Below are positions 56,396 through 64,000 of a stretch of DNA of 64,000 nt, in pieces. Each line of letters begins with the position of its first letter. Position 1 is the first letter of the stretch. The notes under the pieces are model-generated. The model made no database searches. It was not told the origin of the DNA and saw only the letters and a program-made list of their open reading frames with translations. Location of the stretch: assembly GCF_001750165.1 (NCBI RefSeq), contig NZ_CP015411.1, forward strand, positions 2,818,001 to 2,882,000, written 5' to 3'. This DNA comes from Pseudoalteromonas luteoviolacea (GTDB lineage Bacteria; Pseudomonadota; Gammaproteobacteria; Enterobacterales; Alteromonadaceae). A program made the translations under genes and the position numbers.

Positions 56396-57022
56396 ATGTC
56401 GACCAAAAGGAATATATGTATAGCAAGTTTGATGTATTGCGTCCCCTACCTGCTAGTAGCTCAAGAAACGTCTTATCTGTGGGACTTTGGAGATGGAACA
56501 AATAGTACCGATGAAAATCCAACTCATGAATATAGTACGCCCGGAATTTATACAGTTTCACTCACAGCTTCTGTCAATGAAAATCTGAGTTATAGTAAAC
56601 AGTACGAAGTCAATGCTATTTCTCCTGCGATCAAATCTATTAGCTTGGCTATACCAGATATAATAGAGGCCGGAAAAACAATCACTGCAAACGTTGTGCT
56701 CACTTCAGATTATGACCTTTCACTAAGTTATCAATGGGAGTTTTCGAGCGGTTTGTCACGTAATGGAAAAGAGGTTGAGGTTACTTTTGATGAGGCTGGC
56801 GAACAGACGGTGAGTGTGAAAGCGTATTATGACAACGTACTAGTTGCACAAGACACTTTTGAATTGAGCGTAACTCCAACAAATCAAACTGCTCAAGACC
56901 CAGCTAACAGAGGGCAAGCGACAAAAACAGAGTCGAGTTCAGGGGGCACACTAGGCTGGTTGACCCCCTTACTTCTGCTTATCTCTCTGAGGAAGAAAAA
57001 GTATATACGCACTCGCTTCTAA
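56396..57022 (+). CDS. PKD-domain surface protein with GlyGly-CTERM sorting signal
   Basis: The 208-residue product has a signal peptide, a first PKD domain (YLWDFGDGTNSTDENPTHEYSTPG), a second Ig/PKD-like domain (LSYQWEFSSGLSRNGKE) and a C-terminal tail. The tail consists of a Ser/Gly stretch SSSGGTLGW, a hydrophobic helix and RKKKY, the GlyGly-CTERM pattern recognised by rhombosortase. It is therefore probably processed and surface-displayed or released by the type II secretion route. The first PKD closely resembles that of the divergently encoded metalloprotease. Confidence 0.75.
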   Translation: MSTKRNICIASLMYCVPYLLVAQETSYLWDFGDGTNSTDENPTHEYSTPGIYTVSLTASVNENLSYSKQYEVNAISPAIKSISLAIPDIIEAGKTITANVVLTSDYDLSLSYQWEFSSGLSRNGKEVEVTFDEAGEQTVSVKAYYDNVLVAQDTFELSVTPTNQTAQDPANRGQATKTESSSGGTLGWLTPLLLLISLRKKKYIRTRF

Positions 57023-57052
57023 GTGGCACATCAAAAAATGTGCATAGCTAAA

Positions 57053-57502
57053 TTATAAATTTTCTTTGGTAAAAGCTTTGTCCATTTTATCAAACATATC
57101 TCGTAGCAGCTTTGCCAATGCTCGATAAGTTGGTTTTCCAGTGCAAATATCACCTTGATACCCATTGGCCACCATTTTTTGATAAAGCTCCCTGTACCAT
57201 GAAGATAAAGCAGGACTTAGAGACGTATCACAACGTTTACCTAGCCACAATAACCCTTGCACGGGTAATGTAAGAAAAAATAAAGCGATTGCAATCGACT
57301 GAGGTAAAAATTCCATGCCTAATTGGCTGGTTTGAAAAAATACAGTAAAAAGCGCCAAAATTGGCATTGTTTGTAAAGCTAGTTCCGTTGCCTTAATCAC
57401 TCTAAACTCAGGGAATAGAGGCGCAAGCTCCTTACGCATTGGCCATTCTTTAGCGTATTGGCGGCCCAGTTGCACTTGTGAAATAAGACTTTTCTGCATC
57501 AT
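57053..57502 (-). CDS. yfbV: YfbV (UPF0208/DUF412) membrane protein
   Basis: The 149-residue protein has two transmembrane helices (LALQTMPILALFTVFFQ and IALFFLTLPVQGLLWLG) and the family segments LGRQYAKEWP and YQGDICTGKPTYRALAKLLRDMF. It is the conserved neighbour of ackA in gammaproteobacteria. YfbV has been linked to chromosome macrodomain insulation in Escherichia coli. It is divergent from ackA, as there. Confidence 0.88.
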   Translation of the reverse strand: MMQKSLISQVQLGRQYAKEWPMRKELAPLFPEFRVIKATELALQTMPILALFTVFFQTSQLGMEFLPQSIAIALFFLTLPVQGLLWLGKRCDTSLSPALSSWYRELYQKMVANGYQGDICTGKPTYRALAKLLRDMFDKMDKAFTKENL

Positions 57503-57650
57503 AACTCCTAGGTGCTAACTTTTCTTAAAAAAATAAGGTAAAATTACGTCATTCATGTCAATTATACCTTAGTATTAAGTGTAATGCTGAATGAACTTCA
57601 CCATTTAGCTTAATACGCAATTACTCTTATTGTCAAAACGGAAAGTCATT

Positions 57651-58850
57651 ATGTCATCGTCGCATGTTTTGGTCCTCAATTGTGGCAGCTCTAGCCTCAA
57701 ATTTGCAATCATAGATTCAAGCTCTGCAAAAGAGCATTTATCCGGCTTAGCGGAACGTTTAGGTGAATCATCACCTCAAATTAAATATAAATTTAATGGC
57801 CAAAAGCACATTATTTCTCTATCCAATGGTGACGCCCATGAAGTCGCTATCAATGAACTGGTCGACCTTGTCAAATCGCTTAAGCTTGACCAACAGTTAG
57901 TTGCCGTTGGCCATCGCGTTGTTCATGGTGGCGAACATTTCACTAAATCAGCACTGATCAACGACACTGTACTCGATGCTATCAAGCAAACAGCGACGCT
58001 TGCGCCGTTACATAACCCTGCAAACTTGCTTGGCATTGAAGCTGCAACCGAAGCATTTGCAACTTTGCCTCAAATAGCTGTATTCGACACGGCTTTCCAT
58101 CAATCAATGGCACCTACTGCATTTTTATACGCGTTACCATACTCTCTATATGAAAAGCACAGCATTAGACGCTATGGTTTCCACGGTACTAGCCATTACT
58201 ATGTATCGGCCCAGGCCGTCGAACAATTAGGTTTAGTTGGTAAATCTTCTAAAATTGTTACCGCGCACCTTGGTAACGGTTGCTCTGTCTGTGCCGTAAA
58301 AGATGGTAAATCTGTCGATACCAGTATGGGGTTAACCCCATTAGAAGGGCTTGTAATGGGCACGCGCAGTGGTGATATAGATCCTGGTTTATTTGCCTAC
58401 CTAGTTCATCAACTCGGTTATTCTGCAACACAAATAGATACGTTGTTGAATAAAGAAAGCGGCCTATTAGGGATCAGTGAACTTTCAAATGACTGCCGTA
58501 CTATCGAAGAAAGCGCTGCTGAAGGGCATGAAAAAGCGCAACTTGCTCTAGATATTTTCTGCTTCAGACTCGCCAAACAAATTGCCAGCTTTGCTGTACC
58601 TCTTGGCGGGATTGATGCATTGGTATTTACAGGTGGTATTGGTGAAAACTCTGATGTGATCCGCGCAAGTGTCATTAACCAATTAAGCTTCTTAGGTTTC
58701 CAGTTAAATAATGAGCGTAACTTAGCAGCTAGATTTGGTAATGAAGGCATAATTACTGATGACTCTTCAAACCCAATCGCTATGATTATTCCAACGAACG
58801 AAGAGCTTGTCATCGCACAAGACGCTGCAATGCTTGCTGGGGAGCAATAA
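57651..58850 (+). CDS. ackA: Acetate kinase
   Basis: The 399-residue ASKHA-fold kinase has VLVLNCGSSSLKFA at the N-terminus, VGHRVVHGGEHF (catalytic Arg), RRYGFHGTSHYYV (active-site His), AHLGNGCSV and FTGGIGENS. It interconverts acetyl phosphate and acetate with ATP. I start at the ATG at 57651, which has GGAAAG upstream and the usual N-terminus; an in-frame start at 57630 adds seven residues. It lies two bases before pta. Confidence 0.96.
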   Translation: MSSSHVLVLNCGSSSLKFAIIDSSSAKEHLSGLAERLGESSPQIKYKFNGQKHIISLSNGDAHEVAINELVDLVKSLKLDQQLVAVGHRVVHGGEHFTKSALINDTVLDAIKQTATLAPLHNPANLLGIEAATEAFATLPQIAVFDTAFHQSMAPTAFLYALPYSLYEKHSIRRYGFHGTSHYYVSAQAVEQLGLVGKSSKIVTAHLGNGCSVCAVKDGKSVDTSMGLTPLEGLVMGTRSGDIDPGLFAYLVHQLGYSATQIDTLLNKESGLLGISELSNDCRTIEESAAEGHEKAQLALDIFCFRLAKQIASFAVPLGGIDALVFTGGIGENSDVIRASVINQLSFLGFQLNNERNLAARFGNEGIITDDSSNPIAMIIPTNEELVIAQDAAMLAGEQ

Positions 58851-58852
58851 AT

Positions 58853-60997
58853 ATGGGTCGTAGAATAATGCTTATCCCAATCTCAACTGGGGTTGGTTTA
58901 ACATCTGTTTCTGTCGGTTTAGTTCGTGCTCTAGAGCAAAAAGCTGTTAAAGTTAATTTTTTCAAGCCTATTGCTCAACCACGCAATGCCGATGTAGGCC
59001 CAGAAAAGTCTACGTTAATTATCAAGCAAGGTTCTTCAATTGTTCCTCCCACACCATTTGAGCTGCACTATGCAGAACAAATGATTGGAGACGGAAAAGG
59101 TGATGACCTGTTGGAAGAGATCGTTGAACGCTTTGAAAGCAGTGTACAAGACGATGAAGTCGCTATTATTGAAGGCATGGTTCCAACCAGAAAGCAGCCT
59201 TATGCTGGTCGTGTAAATCGAGAAATCGCTCAGACATTGGGGGCTGATATTGTATTCGTATTGACCCCAGGTAACGATAATAACGATCAACTTGAAGACC
59301 GTCTTGAAATTGCTTCAGGCAACTATGGTGGTATTGATCATGCAAGAGTGTTGGGCTGTATTTTTAACAAAGTCAATGCGCCTCTCGATGAAGACGGGCG
59401 TGCGCGCGCCGATTTGGTTGATCAGCATGAACCGGACCAGCTAGAAAATGAGATGAACCGCTTGGCTTCGTTGCCGATTTTCCGTAAACATCCGTTTATG
59501 CTATTAGGCGCAATCCCTTGGGACTTTGACCTTGTTGCGCCACGTGTAAGAGACTTGAGTGAATACCTACAAGCTGAAGTTATCAATGAAGGAGATATGG
59601 CGCATAGGCGTCTACGCCGTGTCACATTTTGTGCTCGCACAGTATCCAACATCCTAAATCATTTCACACCAGGTGCCCTTTTGGTCACACCAGGAGATCG
59701 TTCCGACATCTTGGTCGCTGCATGCCTATCTGCAATGAATGGTACCAAGCTTGGTGCCATTTTGCTGACTGGGGGCTTCAAACCAGAGCCTAGAATCATG
59801 GAATTGTGCGAACAAGCAATGAATACTGGGTTACCAATTCTTGCTACTGAAGCTGATACTTGGAGAACGTCGTTATTACTGCACAACTTCAATATGGAAG
59901 TCCCTGCTGATGACGAACAACGTATCGATAAAGTGAAACAGCATAACGCAGACCACATTGATCCAGATTGGCTAGATAGCTTATCTCAAGGTGTTGCCCG
60001 CACAAGAAAACTGTCACCTCCAGCATTTAGATTCATGTTGACGGACCAAGCCCGCAGAGCCAATAAAACGATTGTACTTCCAGAGGGCAACGAGCCTCGT
60101 ACCATTAAAGCTGCTGCTATCTGTGGAGAACGCGGTATAGCCAAAACCGTTTTATTGGGTGACCATGAAGAAATCCAGCGAATTGCAGCGCAACAAGGTG
60201 TCGTATTAAACGAAAACATCACCATTATTGATCCTAATGAAGCTGTCGATAAGTACATTGCACCAATGGTTGAGCTGCGCAAGAACAAAGGGCTTACCGA
60301 AGTTGTTGCAGCAGAGCAACTGCAAGACAACGTAGTGCTTGGTACTATGATGCTTGCTGAAAATGAAGTTGATGGCTTAGTATCTGGTGCAGTAAACACA
60401 ACTGCCAATACGATCCGCCCTCCCCTGCAATTAATTAAAACAGCACCTGATTCTTCACTGGTAAGCTCTGTATTTTTCATGCTGTTACCCGACCAAGTTT
60501 TAGTCTACGGTGACTGTGCGATTAACCCAGACCCAACAGCTGAACAACTTGCTGATATTGCAATTCAATCAGCGGATTCCGCGGCTGCTTTTGGCATTGA
60601 ACCAAAAGTTGCTATGATCAGTTACAGCACAGGTACTTCTGGACAAGGTGCGGACGTTGACAAAGTTCGAGAAGCTACAAAACTTGCGCAGCAAAAACGC
60701 CCTGATTTAGATATTGATGGCCCATTACAATACGACGCGGCGATTATGGAAAACGTCGCGCGCAAAAAGGCACCAAATAGTAAAGTCGCAGGTAAAGCAA
60801 CGGTGTTTGTTTTCCCAGACTTAAATACTGGTAATACAACCTATAAAGCTGTTCAGCGAAGCGCAGACTTGATTAGTATTGGCCCAATGTTACAAGGGAT
60901 GCGTAAACCAGTTAACGACCTTAGCCGTGGCGCTTTGGTTGATGACATCGTTTACACGATTGCCTTAACCGCTATTCAAGCAGGCCAACGTCCATAA
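58853..60997 (+). CDS. pta: Phosphate acetyltransferase (long form)
   Basis: The 714-residue protein is of the long two-domain type. The N-terminal nucleotide-binding, DRTGG-containing regulatory part has RIMLIPISTGVGLTSVSVGL, with a Walker-like loop partly altered. The C-terminal PTA_PTB catalytic domain has FRFMLTDQARRANKTIVLPEG, VDGLVSGAVNTTANTIRPPLQ and PMLQGMRKPVNDLSRGA. It converts acetyl-CoA and phosphate to acetyl phosphate, working with AckA. The ackA-pta pair is one operon with a terminator after it. Confidence 0.96.
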   Translation: MGRRIMLIPISTGVGLTSVSVGLVRALEQKAVKVNFFKPIAQPRNADVGPEKSTLIIKQGSSIVPPTPFELHYAEQMIGDGKGDDLLEEIVERFESSVQDDEVAIIEGMVPTRKQPYAGRVNREIAQTLGADIVFVLTPGNDNNDQLEDRLEIASGNYGGIDHARVLGCIFNKVNAPLDEDGRARADLVDQHEPDQLENEMNRLASLPIFRKHPFMLLGAIPWDFDLVAPRVRDLSEYLQAEVINEGDMAHRRLRRVTFCARTVSNILNHFTPGALLVTPGDRSDILVAACLSAMNGTKLGAILLTGGFKPEPRIMELCEQAMNTGLPILATEADTWRTSLLLHNFNMEVPADDEQRIDKVKQHNADHIDPDWLDSLSQGVARTRKLSPPAFRFMLTDQARRANKTIVLPEGNEPRTIKAAAICGERGIAKTVLLGDHEEIQRIAAQQGVVLNENITIIDPNEAVDKYIAPMVELRKNKGLTEVVAAEQLQDNVVLGTMMLAENEVDGLVSGAVNTTANTIRPPLQLIKTAPDSSLVSSVFFMLLPDQVLVYGDCAINPDPTAEQLADIAIQSADSAAAFGIEPKVAMISYSTGTSGQGADVDKVREATKLAQQKRPDLDIDGPLQYDAAIMENVARKKAPNSKVAGKATVFVFPDLNTGNTTYKAVQRSADLISIGPMLQGMRKPVNDLSRGALVDDIVYTIALTAIQAGQRP

Positions 60998-61018
60998 TAA
61001 GCAGTTCATAAAACTTCC

Positions 61019-61043
61019 AGGGAGTAGAAACCTCTACTCCCTT
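61019..61043 (+). terminator. Hairpin terminator after pta
   Basis: GGGAGTAGA (61020-61028) pairs perfectly with 61033-61041 around AACC. Only a short T-rich tail follows. Confidence 0.6.
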
Positions 61044-61111
61044 AATAAAATGGTTTCTTTTCTTTTTGCTTGCCTATACTATGAAAGAGTCGATGCAGTT
61101 AGAGCGCAAGT

Positions 61112-61492
61112 ATGTCCAAACAAACGCTACAAATACTACAACAAGACTTTACAATTCACAGCCTCGATAACGATGCTGAAATTCCTGCGCAAGTTTTGCA
61201 ATCTGATATCTTTTTCATTGCAAAAACAACGGAAGAATTGTCAATCGTTTGCCCCTCTGACATTAAAGTCGAGAGCTTCGCTGCGGAGCCTTACTGGAGA
61301 GCCATCGAAATTATTGGTCCATTGGGTTTTTCGTTGACAGGCATTATGTCAAACATTTCAGGGGTCCTAGCCAGCGCCAATGTGTCTATTTTTTCTATTT
61401 CTACATACGATACTGACTATATATTAGTTAAAGAGCAACAACTCAATAATGCTATTCAAGCACTCAGAAAAGACGGTTACCTTTTTGTTTAA
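61112..61492 (+). CDS. ACT-domain protein
   Basis: The 126-residue protein has a CASTOR/ACT-like architecture. An N-terminal half contains DIFFIAKTTEELSIVCPSDI and a C-terminal half contains WRAIEIIGPLGFSLTGIMSNISGVLASANVSIFSISTYDTDYILV. ACT domains bind small ligands, often amino acids, and regulate enzymes or transporters. It is the first of a tightly overlapping series with the EIIA-like gene, yffB and dapE; its stop overlaps the next start by one base, suggesting coupled expression. Confidence 0.75.
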   Translation: MSKQTLQILQQDFTIHSLDNDAEIPAQVLQSDIFFIAKTTEELSIVCPSDIKVESFAAEPYWRAIEIIGPLGFSLTGIMSNISGVLASANVSIFSISTYDTDYILVKEQQLNNAIQALRKDGYLFV

Positions 61493-61998
61493 TGATATTT
61501 TCTAAACCTATAAATTACGCACCAATCACGCAAATAGCCAACCCCCTTTTGCACATTGCAAGTCCGTTTACTGGCAAAGTATTCCCATTAACTCAGCACC
61601 CTTTATCACTATTTTCAACGGGTATGATTGGCAGCGGTGTTTGTGTCAAAATGAACCAAGCACTGATGATGTCGCCATGCAATGGGAGAGTCATCAAAGT
61701 AAGTCAACAAGGGTGTGAATTTGTTATTCGCGCCGAATCTGGACTGCAACTTTTACTGCACTTACACATTCCAAGTGAATACTGCAAGATGGAAAACTTA
61801 ATCAAGCATAGTATCGGCCGAAAGCATATCATCACAGGAGATATCCTCTGTTACTTCGATATTCCTCAGGACCTGCCGATCACCGGAACATTGGTAATTC
61901 TCAATGCAGATAAGCTAGGGCCATGTTATTATCCATTAAATCAAGTGAATGCGGGTAAAGAACCGTTAATTACATTATCAAGAGCTAGTAAATTATGA
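61492..61998 (+). CDS. PTS EIIA(Glc)-like protein with His75 replaced by Cys
   Basis: The 168-residue protein is homologous to Crr (EIIA of glucose PTS, PF00358 fold). An IASPFTGKVFPL start, GSGVCVKM, MMSPCNGRVIKV and the active-site strand LQLLLHLHI are visible. The phosphorylated histidine is kept (His90, same number as in Crr). The second active-site histidine, His75 in Crr, is Cys75 here (QQGCEF). In Crr His75 is needed for phosphate transfer, so this protein may be unable to act in sugar transport and could be regulatory. No EI, HPr or EIIBC gene is near. It overlaps both neighbours (ACT gene and yffB). Confidence 0.75.
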   Translation: MIFSKPINYAPITQIANPLLHIASPFTGKVFPLTQHPLSLFSTGMIGSGVCVKMNQALMMSPCNGRVIKVSQQGCEFVIRAESGLQLLLHLHIPSEYCKMENLIKHSIGRKHIITGDILCYFDIPQDLPITGTLVILNADKLGPCYYPLNQVNAGKEPLITLSRASKL

Positions 61999-62342
61999 GC
62001 ATAATCCTATACGGTATTCCTAATTGTGACACCATTAAAAAAGCAAAAAAGTTTCTTCAGGAACAAAATATAGACTTTGATTTCCACGATTACCGAAAAG
62101 ATGGGTTAACACCAGAACTGCTCGATAACTTTGTTGAGCAATTAGGCTGGGAAACAGTTTTAAACAAGCGAGGCACGACTTACCGTGCGCTTAGCGACGA
62201 GCAAAAGCAAAGCTTAAATGAAACCTCAGCAAAACAGCATATGCTCGATGCACCAGCAATGATTAAACGACCGATTTTAAAAGTGGACTCTGAACTACAT
62301 ATCGGATTTAAGGCTGCGCAATATCAAGAGATATTTAAATGA
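61995..62342 (+). CDS. yffB: ArsC/Spx-family thioredoxin-fold protein YffB
   Basis: The 115-residue protein has the YffB pattern: YGIPNCDTIKKAKKFL with the single active Cys, YRKDGL, the GTTYR segment and KRPIL with a cis-proline. It resembles arsenate reductase but YffB proteins are of uncertain reaction, probably glutathione-dependent thiol reductases. It is directly upstream of dapE with a 4-base overlap, as is usual in gammaproteobacteria. Confidence 0.9.
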   Translation: MSIILYGIPNCDTIKKAKKFLQEQNIDFDFHDYRKDGLTPELLDNFVEQLGWETVLNKRGTTYRALSDEQKQSLNETSAKQHMLDAPAMIKRPILKVDSELHIGFKAAQYQEIFK

Positions 62343-63487
62343 ACCAACCGCCTTTAAGCGATGTAATAGAACTCGCCTCAACACTGATCCAACGTCAATC
62401 TGTGACTCCTGAAGATGCTGGATGTCAAAGCTTAATTAATAGCCGTCTCGAAAAGCTTGGATTTAAAATTGAAGAGCTCTTTTTCACCGATACGCTCAAT
62501 ACATGGGCAAGAAGAGGTGAGCAAGGGCCACACTTTTGTTTTGCAGGTCATACTGATGTTGTGCCAGTCGGCAATGAAAAAGACTGGCTTCATCCCCCTT
62601 TTGCTGGCCTGGTTGAAAACGGCATTTTGCACGGAAGAGGCGCCGCTGATATGAAGGGCTCTTTGGCTGCGATGGTTGTTGCAACAGAGCGTTTTGTTGC
62701 AAGACACCCAAACCATGAAGGCTCTATCAGTTTTCTTATCACATCTGATGAGGAAGGTCCGTTTATCAATGGCACCACAAAAGTTGTTGACTTACTTGAA
62801 GCGCGCAACGAAAAAATAGATATGTGCTTGGTCGGCGAGCCTTCTTCTAGGGATATATTGGGTGATGTTGTCAAAAATGGTCGACGAGGCTCTCTAACGG
62901 GACACCTTAAAGTTAAGGGTATTCAAGGGCATGTAGCTTACCCTCACCTTGCAAGAAACCCAATTCATGATGTTGCACCAGCACTTACTGAATTAAGTAG
63001 TAAAGAATGGGATAGAGGCAATGACTTCTTCCCTGCAACTAGTTTTCAAATCTCCAATATTCATGGCGGCACAGGGGCTGGAAATGTGATCCCAGGCTCA
63101 GTTGACGTACAATTCAACTTTCGATTTAGTACAGAATCTACAGTAGAACAGCTACAAAAAGGGGTAAATGAGATACTTAAGTCTCATAACCTAGATTATG
63201 AACTCAATTGGATTGTCAATGGCTTGCCTTTTTTAACCGAGCCTGGCGAGCTGCTTAATGTCACTTTAGAAGCCATCAAAGAAGTGACTGGCATCGATGC
63301 CACCCCTGAAACAACTGGCGGCACATCTGATGGGCGGTTTATCGCACAAACTGGCTGCAAAGTGATTGAAATAGGTCCTGTGAATAAAACAATACACCAA
63401 GTGGATGAGCAAGTCTGTGCAAAGTCCTTAGATGATTTAGCACTCATCTACGAGTCTATTTTGGAAAAACTTTTGGTAAAAGCCTAG
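62339..63487 (+). CDS. dapE: Succinyl-diaminopimelate desuccinylase
   Basis: The 382-residue M20 metallopeptidase has the zinc ligands and active site: FAGHTDVVPVG (His and Asp), HGRGAADMKGSLA (bridging Asp), TSDEEGPFINGT (catalytic and metal Glu), VGEPSS, GGTSDGRF and a final His in NKTIHQVDE. It removes succinate from N-succinyl-diaminopimelate to give LL-diaminopimelate for lysine and peptidoglycan. It overlaps yffB upstream and a peptidase gene downstream. Confidence 0.96.
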   Translation: MNQPPLSDVIELASTLIQRQSVTPEDAGCQSLINSRLEKLGFKIEELFFTDTLNTWARRGEQGPHFCFAGHTDVVPVGNEKDWLHPPFAGLVENGILHGRGAADMKGSLAAMVVATERFVARHPNHEGSISFLITSDEEGPFINGTTKVVDLLEARNEKIDMCLVGEPSSRDILGDVVKNGRRGSLTGHLKVKGIQGHVAYPHLARNPIHDVAPALTELSSKEWDRGNDFFPATSFQISNIHGGTGAGNVIPGSVDVQFNFRFSTESTVEQLQKGVNEILKSHNLDYELNWIVNGLPFLTEPGELLNVTLEAIKEVTGIDATPETTGGTSDGRFIAQTGCKVIEIGPVNKTIHQVDEQVCAKSLDDLALIYESILEKLLVKA

Positions 63488-64000
63488 TGAGTACTATTGC
63501 GCTTCAAGCACTTGGCTTAGAAACATCACATTTGGTTGATTACCAGGATAGACTGGTACACAACCAAATTGTCAACGATTTGGATGCACTTAACAAGGCA
63601 GTCAAAGCAGCTGGTTTTGAGTTTACAATTGCATCAGCACATAGGGATTTTCACCGTCAGGCTTCGATTTGGAATGCCAAGTTTAGTGGCAAGCGCTCTA
63701 TTCTTGATAAGAACAGTATCCCTATTGATACTGACTCTTTGACAGACAGTGAAATAGTTGAATCTATTATGCTGTTTTCTGCGCTCCCAGGAGCAAGCCG
63801 GCATCATTTTGGCAGTGACCTAGATATTTATGCTAAAAATTGCTTAGCACCACATGAATCTCTGCAACTAGAACCTTGGGAGTATCAGTCAGGAGGTCCA
63901 TTTTATGAATTTTCTTGCTGGCTCGAATCTTCATTATCTGAATTCGGTTTTTTTAAACCGTATGATAAATACCGGGGGGGTGTTGCCGCTGAGCCTTGGC
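63487..64000 (+). CDS. M15-family D-alanyl-D-alanine carboxypeptidase-like protein (cut by window end)
   Basis: A GTG start at 63487 shares its G with the last base of the dapE stop codon. The frame is open for 171 codons to the window end. It shows the VanY/M15 metal motif SRHHFGSDLDIYA (His and Asp ligands), preceded by FEFTIASAHRDFHRQASIWN, and AAEPW at the end where the third-ligand His of the family should follow. M15 enzymes trim the D-Ala-D-Ala end of peptidoglycan stem peptides; no signal peptide is seen, which is unusual for a periplasmic enzyme. Coupling to dapE fits a cell-wall role. Confidence 0.8.
   Translation, partial: MSTIALQALGLETSHLVDYQDRLVHNQIVNDLDALNKAVKAAGFEFTIASAHRDFHRQASIWNAKFSGKRSILDKNSIPIDTDSLTDSEIVESIMLFSALPGASRHHFGSDLDIYAKNCLAPHESLQLEPWEYQSGGPFYEFSCWLESSLSEFGFFKPYDKYRGGVAAEPW

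Noticed and set aside
57024..57045. GCACAT/ATGTGC hairpin as terminator between convergent genes
   Set aside because: Six-base stem without a T run; too weak to support.
61050..61337. 95-residue frame overlapping the ACT-domain gene
   Set aside because: The other frame (61112-61492) has a clear ACT domain and couples with the next gene.

Overview
The window looks like a chromosomal segment of a marine gammaproteobacterium of the order Alteromonadales, most likely Pseudoalteromonas or a close relative. I infer this from the protein character and the gene orders: divergent gltA / sdhCDAB-sucABCD, yfbV / ackA-pta, and yffB-dapE. Other pointers are a TonB-dependent receptor, a GlyGly-CTERM protein and AT-rich intergenic DNA. 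No rRNA, tRNA, CRISPR array, transposase or integrase was seen.

Layout. (1) 1-8 kb holds mostly exported proteins: an SGNH hydrolase, an RpfF-like crotonase, a FecR-domain protein, several unrecognised secreted proteins, a secreted lipase-like protein with a Ca-binding-type partner, and a lipoprotein. About 1.4 kb without a gene follows. (2) 9.4-27 kb is one long minus-strand cluster with the signature accessory genes of an extracellular contractile injection system (eCIS; the Afp/PVC/MAC family). In transcription order it encodes a NusG/RfaH-like antiterminator, a GH24 lysozyme homologue without its catalytic residues, an AAA+ ATPase (Afp15-like) and a DUF4255 protein (Afp16-like). A fibre with a C-terminal S74 chaperone, a large Ig-like fibre and three small fibre/collar proteins come next. 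The last four are a GNAT fusion protein, two paralogous proteins of unknown fold and a 979-residue protein. No sheath, tube, spike or baseplate gene is present in the window. (3) 27-34 kb has an ECF sigma factor, a condensation-like acyltransferase, a duplicated-domain protein, a TPR protein with a degenerate GGDEF domain and a membrane protein. (4) 34-46 kb is the TCA-cycle block. (5) 46-57 kb has acylphosphatase, a TonB receptor, xthA, rlmA, a large M4 metalloprotease with a PKD domain and a divergent PKD/GlyGly-CTERM protein. (6) 57-64 kb has yfbV, ackA-pta, then a tight overlapping run ACT protein - EIIA-like protein - yffB - dapE - M15 peptidase, which leaves the window.

How the genes work together. 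The TCA block is ordinary core metabolism, with possible internal processing and termination hairpins. The eCIS-type cluster is the remarkable part. Its first gene is a RfaH-like regulator, as in the Serratia antifeeding prophage (AnfA1), with a near-match to the ops recruitment element just upstream of its start. The cluster then supplies assembly factors, target-binding fibres and probable cargo. Either the contractile core is encoded elsewhere in the genome, or this is a reduced system built on eCIS parts. Several proteins in the window belong to enzyme families but lack a key catalytic residue (GH24 lysozyme, RpfF-like, EIIA, GGDEF), which suggests regulatory or structural re-use.
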